DNA of 35,306 nt, taken from positions 1 to 35,306 of the forward strand of contig NZ_NUGT01000030.1 of NCBI RefSeq assembly GCF_002574545.1, in the 5' to 3' direction. Positions 33,680 through 35,306 of this stretch are shown here, in pieces. Source of the DNA: Bacillus sp. AFS055030. GTDB lineage: Bacteria > Bacillota > Bacilli > Bacillales > Bacillaceae_G. The translations under genes and the position numbers were made by a program. Numbering within the stretch: position 1 is the first letter of the stretch; the number at the start of each line of letters is the position of its first letter. The notes below the pieces were generated by a model. That model had not been told where the DNA came from. It ran no database searches and was given only the letters and a program-made list of their open reading frames with translations.

Positions 33680-33711
33680 GAAGGGCACATAAATATTATG
33701 CCCTTCTTTTT
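33680..33711 (+). terminator. Terminator after the 460-aa permease
   Basis: GAAGGGCAT / ATGCCCTTC stem (33680-33706) followed by TTTT, 11 bases past the stop codon. Confidence 0.85.
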
Positions 33712-34727
33712 AAATCAATTGCTTTTGTATTTCATCATAAAAATTTCCATTTTCAAGAATATTCCCCTGTACTTTTTGCTCAATTAGATATTCAAATGCC
33801 TTTACTTAACTCACTTTTATACATATTAGATAAATTATTTAATTCTTTATTTCGACCTAATTGTTAGACAAAGGATACGCTCTATTACAATTTCGCTATT
33901 CAATCTAATCAAGAAAGAATGAATCGATTTTCGTCATTCAAGAAACTCCATTTCAAAAGAATTATACGTCTATATAAAGGCATTCAATTTTACCGTTAAC
34001 TTCACATATTGTTCGATTATTCACATAATATACCTTTTGAAATCTGATATGCTTAAAGAAAATACTTTAAGGAGCTGGATGATCTGTAGATTCACCCATT
34101 ATAAAATTAGATCGATCAATAGTTTTGATTCTGTAGGTTCTTCTATCACTAGAAGAGCCTTTGTTTTTTCAGGAAATTTATACCAGATTTTTTAACAACA
34201 GTATGAGTGTAGCTTTTTTATCATTTCCATTTCTTTCACAAAAAATATAACTATTGTAAAATATTTCCCCTATTTAAATCTAATTAATAAATATAATCCA
34301 TGGAAAGAAATCGAAAGGTGTGATTGTATGAAAAAAACAAGATACTATATATATCCTTTATTCTCTTTTATTTACTCCTAACTTCATTTTCTATGGCTAT
34401 TCCTTTTTCAATTTTACTTCACCTCGAGCCAACAGCTTAAATTTTTAATATTCGTTCACATAAAATACTATAATTCCCCATCTTCTCTCCGAAATAATTA
34501 ATGAAAGACAAAATTTCAACGAATTTGGAGGAGATTAAGTTAGTAAAATATTGCAAACAAAAAACAAAATCACCTATTACTGATGATGCGTAATACTAAC
34601 AATGTTTTTCACCCAAAACAATCATTCACTATTTAAGATGAAGTTAATCAAACTAGTGAAATGACTAACACCCTAGATCTAGCCCTGGCGTAATTCTAAA
34701 TTAGACAGAAAAAACAGAAGAAATGAA
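33712..34727. other. Gene-poor decayed stretch
   Basis: About 1 kb with only fragments. On the minus strand a frameshifted tail reads LGRNKELNNLSNMYKSELSK, then FEYLIEQKVQGNILENG, ending at about 33714. On the plus strand a 38-codon ORF follows AAGGAG at about 34079. Another ATG at about 34328 opens MKKTRYYIY, which shifts frame to FILFYLLLTSFSMAIPFSIL. GGAGGAG at about 34528 precedes a short ORF without a start codon. None is recognisable. All look like leftovers of small genes. Confidence 0.4.
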
Positions 34728-34913
34728 GTGATCGTTTTGTTAAAAATAATTCATACTTTTCTTATTTTTTTTATGATTTATATAATATACTGGGCTAATA
34801 GCGGTAAACCAAAGTTTAGCACTATATGTTCTAAAATAACTATTAGAAAAGTAATTTTATTGTTAATTTTGTTTATAATCTTAATTAATCTTTCAATGTT
34901 TATCCTATTATAA
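34728..34913 (+). CDS. Possible small membrane protein (61 aa)
   Basis: GTG-started ORF with two hydrophobic segments (TFLIFFMIYIIYWA at 10-23 and VILLLILFIILINLSMFILL at the end) separated by a charged loop (NSGKPKFSTICSKITIRK). The upstream GAAG is a weak ribosome binding site. A hairpin with a T-run follows 11 bases after the stop, which favours a real gene. No family is recognised, and AT-rich DNA can produce such ORFs by chance. Confidence 0.35.
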   Translation: MIVLLKIIHTFLIFFMIYIIYWANSGKPKFSTICSKITIRKVILLLILFIILINLSMFILL

Positions 34914-34923
34914 ATAAAATTGT

Positions 34924-34956
34924 AAAAAACACATGAATTAAAATGTGCTTTTTTAA
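34924..34956 (+). terminator. Short terminator-like hairpin
   Basis: CACAT / ATGTG stem inside an A-run and a run of six T. It is weak in pairing but well placed after the small ORF. Confidence 0.4.
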
Positions 34957-35079
34957 ATGAAATGAATAAAATTATATCTTTTTTGTTTAATAGATTAATT
35001 CTCGCTAATAATATAGTAAGACTTACTTTATGACTATCTAATAGGGACAGCCATTATCCCCCAAATATAGTCTCTCTTG

Positions 35080-35190
35080 ACTGCTATTTGTTATGTTAGT
35101 CCGTTTGAGTTGGCTAAAAGTAATTTGGTGATTATTTTGATTGGGTTGGCTGTTCCTACTGTTGTGGCGATTCTATTAATTTATATCTAA
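35080..35190 (+). pseudogene. Degenerate second copy of the 460-aa permease gene 3' end
   Basis: An in-frame stretch encodes TAICYVSPFELAKSNLVIIL and continues to a stop at 35188-35190. It parallels the last residues of the permease (AAICNVSPFELARRNLVPVL). DNA similarity is high, including the identical run TTTTGATTGGGTTGGCTGTT. No upstream part of the gene is found between the two copies, so only the tail survives. Partial duplication or a decayed paralog are both possible. Confidence 0.65.
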
Positions 35191-35306
35191 ATAATACTTT
35201 CTCTTAAACCTCTGTTCAATGAAGAGTTTTTACTGAAATAGCCACCATCGTAACTAAATTAATCTAAAAAAACCAGTAATGCAAAATAGAGTGAACCCTC
35301 TAAGTG

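Noticed and set aside
34079-34195. 38-codon ORF after AAGGAG as a spore germination (GerP-like) peptide
   Set aside because: Only a faint resemblance; too short and without conserved motifs.

Overview
This is a low-GC Firmicutes chromosome segment, most likely from a Bacillaceae member. Ribosome binding sites are AGGAGG-like and the sugar uptake is PTS-based. A PatA-type aminotransferase and a RocB-like peptidase resemble Bacillus proteins. Species cannot be fixed from the sequence.

Layout. (1) 1-4.8 kb is an eroded island. It holds three overlapping or closely spaced minus-strand genes of unknown function (an 83-aa protein, a coiled-coil/Gly-Ala-rich 286-aa protein and a 498-aa protein with a C-terminal hydrophobic glycine-rich stretch). 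Next comes about 2 kb of wreckage: a VOC-family pseudogene, an unrecognised frameshifted gene, a tRNA-3'-end-like scar with a terminator, and a transposase tail. (2) 4.9-14.7 kb is the most interesting part. A plus-strand operon encodes an alpha-glucoside-type PTS EIICB, a GH4 6-phospho-alpha-glucosidase and a glycerate kinase. It meets a minus-strand RpiR regulator and an mngA-mngB pair (PTS EIIABC plus GH38 mannosylglycerate-type hydrolase). Together they read as a catabolic module for glycosyl-glycerate compatible solutes: mannosylglycerate through MngAB and, by inference, alpha-glucosylglycerate through EIICB and GH4. Both aglycones would be phosphorylated by the one glycerate kinase. A related palindrome lies upstream of both uptake genes.

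(3) 14.9-21.9 kb is a minus-strand catabolic cluster: RpiR regulator, RraA-like protein, ACS-type MFS carrier, PatA-like aminotransferase, GntR/FCD regulator and RocB-like M20 hydrolase. Recognisable promoter and operator elements precede rraA and gntR. The substrate is unknown; an N-acylated amino acid is a reasonable guess. (4) 21.9-23.8 kb carries an orphan MreC-like protein, a VOC protein and a MutT-like Nudix hydrolase. (5) 24.3-26.9 kb is an ABC-2 exporter (two permeases and one ATPase). (6) 27.1-29.5 kb is an EIIBC PTS permease with an IclR regulator. (7) 29.8-32.1 kb is a polar amino-acid ABC importer (ATPase, lipoprotein, permease), divergent from a 460-aa multi-pass permease (32.3-33.7 kb). 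(8) 33.7-35.3 kb is gene-poor. It has small decayed ORFs, one possible small membrane protein, and a second degenerate copy of the 3' end of the 460-aa permease gene.

No rRNA, intact tRNA, CRISPR array or intact insertion sequence was seen.
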